64,000 bases of DNA, taken from contig VFLI01000024.1 of the NCBI GenBank assembly GCA_009885105.1, positions 1-64,000 of the forward strand, given 5' to 3'. The position numbers and the translations under genes are program-made. Position 1 is the stretch's first letter, and each line of letters opens with the position of its first letter. Shown here piece after piece: positions 60,914-64,000 of this stretch. This stretch comes from Spirochaetia bacterium. GTDB lineage: Bacteria; Spirochaetota; Leptospiria; Leptospirales; Leptonemataceae. The notes under the pieces were generated by a model, which made no database searches, had not been told where the DNA came from, and was given only the letters and a program-made list of their open reading frames with translations.

Positions 60914-61939
60914 ATGACAGAAATACTTTCACAGGACGAGATTGATGCTCTCTTATCGGCCATTTCTTCGGGAGAGGTGGACGCGGAAGACTACAGCTCC
61001 GTCGGAGAACAGAAGAAAGTAAAAATCTACGATTTTCGGCGGCCGGATAAGTTTTCTAAAGACCAGATTCGAACACTGCAGATGATGCATGAAACATTTG
61101 CCCGCCTGACAACAACGGCCCTGTCAGCTCAATTGCGTGCTCTTGTCGGCGTGCACGTGGGCTCTGTGGATCAGCTCACATACGAGGAATTCATTCGATC
61201 GATTCCCAATCCGACCACTCTGGCCGTCATCAACATGGACCCGCTCAAGGGGTCCAGTGTGCTGGAAATCGATCCAAGCATTACCTTCACAATTATCGAC
61301 CGTCTTTTCGGAGGGCCGGGGGAGCCGTATAAAAGCACCCGCGAACTTTCCGATATAGAGCTCTCCGTGATGGAAGGAATTATTGTAAGGATTCTCGGAA
61401 ATCTCCGGGAGGCCTGGTCGACGGTGATAGATCTCCGGCCGCGTCTTGGAAATATTGAAACGAATCCTCAGTTCGCACAGATTGTGCCTCCCAATGACAT
61501 GGTGGTTCTCATCACTCTGGAAACAAAAGTCGGCGATGTCGAGGGTATGACCAATCTCTGCATCCCTTACATCACGATCGAGCCAATCATCTCAAAGCTG
61601 TCCGCGCAGTACTGGTATTCATCGATCCGCCGCGGTGAATCGGACGAGAACAGGGCCATCATACAGGAACGGCTGGACCAGGTGGAGATACCAATCATCA
61701 CGGAAGTCGGCGATATTGAGCTGCCGCTGTCCGATATTTTGCAGCTTTCTCTCGGCGATGTGGTGAAACTGGGCGGCACGCATATCAAATCAGACATGCT
61801 GCTGAAAGTCGGAGACAGGAAAAAATTCAAATGCCGTCCGGGAAGGGCCGGCAACCGTCTGTGCATTCAGATCGGGGAGGCCATCGTGGATATTCCTGAT
61901 GAGCTGCTCGGCTCCACCAGATCGGAAGAAGAAGTCTGA
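60914..61939 (+). CDS. fliM: Flagellar motor switch protein
   Basis: 341 residues. The CheY-binding N-terminus LSQDEIDALLSAI, the middle domain with KFSKDQIRTLQMMHETFARL and VLEIDPSITFTIIDRLFGG, and the C-terminal SpoA domain (LPLSDILQLSLGDVVKLGG) are complete. It lies in the C-ring and sets rotation direction. It is separate from the fliK-flgD-flgE block and converges on the gene at 61962. Confidence 0.96.
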   Translation: MTEILSQDEIDALLSAISSGEVDAEDYSSVGEQKKVKIYDFRRPDKFSKDQIRTLQMMHETFARLTTTALSAQLRALVGVHVGSVDQLTYEEFIRSIPNPTTLAVINMDPLKGSSVLEIDPSITFTIIDRLFGGPGEPYKSTRELSDIELSVMEGIIVRILGNLREAWSTVIDLRPRLGNIETNPQFAQIVPPNDMVVLITLETKVGDVEGMTNLCIPYITIEPIISKLSAQYWYSSIRRGESDENRAIIQERLDQVEIPIITEVGDIELPLSDILQLSLGDVVKLGGTHIKSDMLLKVGDRKKFKCRPGRAGNRLCIQIGEAIVDIPDELLGSTRSEEEV

Positions 61940-61961
61940 CGATTCAAAACATTGCGGCGAT

Positions 61962-62471
61962 TTAAGGCGCCGTATCGAACCAATCTTCATTGCTGGACCG
62001 GACCAGAGGAATTCTTCCGGCGCCGGGAATATTCAAACAGTATTCATTTTCGTTCTGACCGAAATTTTCTAAGAATGGATTCAGTGAGGCCATCGCCGTC
62101 GGGCCAAGTCGTGCCGGAACACCGGATTCTGGAAGTTCCAGTGCGACTATCCTTTCTCCCAGAATCCGCAGAGAACCGGCTTCGATTCTCTGCGAAACTC
62201 CGCAATCCAGCTGTGCTGTGAAACAGGAGCCTTCTTCATCCAGTGAAACGGCTCTCACAAAAATGGGAAATCCCTGAACCCTTTCCAGCCGGGCATGTTC
62301 AATGCGTCCGCTGTAACGATTCTCAATATAGTAGATCCGTCCGCTGCGTCGAAGATTGGATTTGAAGTAATTCAGCACTCCTTCATTGATGATTGGCGCA
62401 TCGGTGTAATACCAGATGCCCTGTTCGTCAATCCGGATACCCGGCGCGGTGTGTATTACTTCTGCATCCAT
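61962..62471 (-). CDS. Hypothetical protein, DUF1285-like
   Basis: 169 residues, no signal or helix. The opening RIDEQGIWYYTDAPIINEGV followed by a YYIENR-type segment has the layout of DUF1285 proteins (IxxDGxWxYxGxPI), but the similarity is only partial. It follows a lipoprotein gene by seven bases on the minus strand, so they are likely co-transcribed. Function unknown. Confidence 0.55.
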   Translation of the reverse strand: MDAEVIHTAPGIRIDEQGIWYYTDAPIINEGVLNYFKSNLRRSGRIYYIENRYSGRIEHARLERVQGFPIFVRAVSLDEEGSCFTAQLDCGVSQRIEAGSLRILGERIVALELPESGVPARLGPTAMASLNPFLENFGQNENEYCLNIPGAGRIPLVRSSNEDWFDTAP

Positions 62472-62478
62472 CCCGAAC

Positions 62479-62946
62479 TCAGTTCTGCGGAGCCGGTCTC
62501 TTCTGCCGTTCGCTATCCTTATAGTTAAACAGCAGGATTTTCAGAATGCCGATATCACTGCTGACGGTCCCCGTCTCCATCACTTGATTCTGAGCGCTTG
62601 CGTTCGGATTCTGGCTGGAAGCTCTGGAACCGGTCGTCATGGTAGGACGACTGTGCATGTTTTTTTCGGCAATCCAGCCGCCTTCAGCTCCCCGGTTCAT
62701 GATCTCCGATTGCAGCATACTCTGAAAACCTGGATCGTCTACATTTCCTGAAAAATCCCGGACCATAAGGTAGCCCAGTCTGTGAACAGGACGTGTGGGA
62801 GCCGTGGTCCGCAGTTCAACGGTTGAAACATCGGCCCGGCGCAGGTTGGCATAATCGGGCTCCGGTATGAACTCGATTGAATAACAGCTGTTGAGAAAAA
62901 TTAATAATAATGCCGCAATCAAGAATAAAGTGTTTTTCATTTTCAA
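62479..62946 (-). CDS. Putative lipoprotein
   Basis: 155 residues with a short signal and lipobox ending LIFLNSC (spirochaete-like). The mature part is polar, includes RRADVSTVELRTTAPTRPVH and a Ser/Asn/Gln-rich segment, and has no recognised domain. It is the first gene of a two-gene unit with 61962-62471. Confidence 0.65.
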   Translation of the reverse strand: MKMKNTLFLIAALLLIFLNSCYSIEFIPEPDYANLRRADVSTVELRTTAPTRPVHRLGYLMVRDFSGNVDDPGFQSMLQSEIMNRGAEGGWIAEKNMHSRPTMTTGSRASSQNPNASAQNQVMETGTVSSDIGILKILLFNYKDSERQKRPAPQN

Positions 62947-62967
62947 AGCCTTTTAAGAATCTGTTCC

Positions 62968-63228
62968 ATGCCGCGCAAACAGCAAAATGCGACTGATTTT
63001 ATAGCCGCACTGGTCCCCCTTCTGACAGACCTGTTTCCGCTTATCATGGAAAAATGGTCTCAGTTGAACGACCGTCCCCGAATTGATGATATAAAAAATG
63101 ACCTGGAGACTGTCCAGGCAAAACAAAAGCTGCTGAAAGGAAAAATAAAATGGCTTGTTACCACCATCATTGTTCTGATACTGTGGAATGCGGCCATAAC
63201 AATATGGGTAATCACCAGACTTGTGTGA
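62968..63228 (+). CDS. Small membrane protein
   Basis: 86 residues: an amphipathic N-terminal region, a polar coiled-coil-like stretch (DIKNDLETVQAKQKLLKGK) and one C-terminal transmembrane helix (WLVTTIIVLILWNAAITIWV). Divergent from the lipoprotein gene. I recognise no family. Confidence 0.5.
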   Translation: MPRKQQNATDFIAALVPLLTDLFPLIMEKWSQLNDRPRIDDIKNDLETVQAKQKLLKGKIKWLVTTIIVLILWNAAITIWVITRLV

Positions 63229-63269
63229 CCCGGAAGGCAGACGGCTGAACTCACAGCGGTGAATAATAG

Positions 63270-63959
63270 ATGGATGAAACAAGCAAAGAAGAAATAAGAA
63301 AGAAAGAGAATCCGCTGAGAATCGGAGTCTGTTCACTGGATGAACTGGAAGAGAAGATAAAAGCCTTCCGAATCATGAACCAGTCAGCCCTGAAGAAACG
63401 GTACATACTGTCCCGGGATGCAGTCAGAAGTCCCAACGGCGAGATGATTCTTCAAAAAAGTAATGAGATAGATATTTCCAGAGCCAAGCTGCTTCGACGC
63501 CATTTCCTGGGAAGTCAGACGCTGAAGACCTTTCAGCCGGACGAGGGAATTGTGATAATTTCGGACATGTCCAGCATGGAGGGAATCGCTCTGAGCATGG
63601 ACCTTGTGACACAGATCATGAATCTGGGCGGGGGCGCCTACGAAGGTTTTATTGACCGGGTGGATTCTTTTACGGATTTGCTGAACTTACTGAAAAAAGC
63701 TCTTTTTCCAAAACTCATAATAATCGGCTATCTGCCGCCGGACCGTCTGGAAATGGAAAGAATCAATTTTGTGCGCGCACGAAGAGTGGATCACTACATC
63801 CGAGCCCTGGAGCTCACGCATTCCATACAGAAAACACAGCCCTACTTCCCCAAAATAAAACAGGTTCATATAGACACTTCAGAACCAAAAAGCTGGGGAC
63901 GATTCATCATTGAAGTTGTGAGAGAATACACAAAGCCGTATTTTGTGGAAGAGTTCTAG
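63270..63959 (+). CDS. Hypothetical protein
   Basis: 229 residues, soluble, mixed alpha/beta. It contains [19 protein letters not shown] and [20 protein letters not shown], which look like strands of a Rossmann- or VWA-like fold with an ISDMSS motif, but I do not recognise the family. It follows the small membrane protein by 41 bases on the same strand. The last 41 bases of the window contain nothing further that can be named. Confidence 0.55.
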   Translation: MDETSKEEIRKKENPLRIGVCSLDELEEKIKAFRIMNQSALKKRYILSRDAVRSPNGEMILQKSNEIDISRAKLLRRHFLGSQTLKTFQPDEGIVIISDMSSMEGIALSMDLVTQIMNLGGGAYEGFIDRVDSFTDLLNLLKKALFPKLIIIGYLPPDRLEMERINFVRARRVDHYIRALELTHSIQKTQPYFPKIKQVHIDTSEPKSWGRFIIEVVREYTKPYFVEEF

Positions 63960-64000
63960 CGAAAAGAAGAAAGATTTTTTTCACGCGGAGTGCGCCAGGA

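Overview
The window looks like chromosomal DNA of a spirochaete of the Leptospira/Leptonema/Turneriella type, with moderate GC (about 50 percent). Pointers are a fliK-flgD-flgE flagellar block plus a separate fliM, an hrcA-grpE-dnaK-dnaJ operon under one CIRCE operator, two Cache-domain class III cyclases (one in an operon with a FecR-domain protein), lipoproteins with spirochaete-style lipoboxes, and many hypothetical proteins. The assignment is inferred from gene content only. Almost every base is coding; there is one tRNA and no rRNA, CRISPR array or complete mobile element.

Layout. 1-2634 (minus): purS-purQ-nadE, with nadE cut by the window edge; the last 65 bases look foreign. 2690-8618: a dispersed palindromic repeat, a frameshifted methyltransferase, a large adenylate cyclase, a metallo-beta-lactamase-fold hydrolase, purC and a YkgJ-like protein. 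8780-12465: fliK-flgD-flgE and a strong terminator. 12598-17180: a DUF4139 protein, an alpha/beta hydrolase and an O-antigen-ligase-like gene with a decayed 5' end. 17257-23907 (minus): pckA, tRNA-Arg, and a likely operon arsR - CoA-disulfide-reductase/rhodanese fusion - rhodanese - serA - SCO1. 23977-27379: an Lgt paralogue immediately followed by a radical SAM protein of the tetraether synthase (MJ0619) type, then two membrane proteins. 27560-32474: cyclase - FecR protein - FPGLGQ membrane protein, coupled by ATGA overlaps. 32517-38549: the heat-shock operon and an oxidoreductase. 38668-42133: hemerythrin, a Cys-rich protein, miaB (whose real start lies upstream of the first ATG) and a LysE exporter.

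42203-55805 is the most striking part: a 13.5-kb co-directional fatty-acid synthesis island headed by two copies of a palindrome. It encodes malonyl transacylase, a Y-x6-K enoyl reductase, FabA, FabG, a FabZ-like dehydratase, a ketosynthase, a divergent ACP, a PlsC-like acyltransferase, a phosphopantetheinyl transferase, a stand-alone acyltransferase that resembles the fungal FAS beta-subunit AT domain, and a 1906-residue single-chain acetyl-CoA carboxylase whose domain order is that of eukaryotes. It looks like a self-contained pathway from acetyl-CoA to an esterified acyl product.

55787-63959: metZ and an OsmC protein, divergent from a split YeeE/YedE sulfur transporter; a membrane protein with a pseudopilin-like tail; hypothetical exported proteins; fliM; and small membrane, lipoprotein and hypothetical genes.
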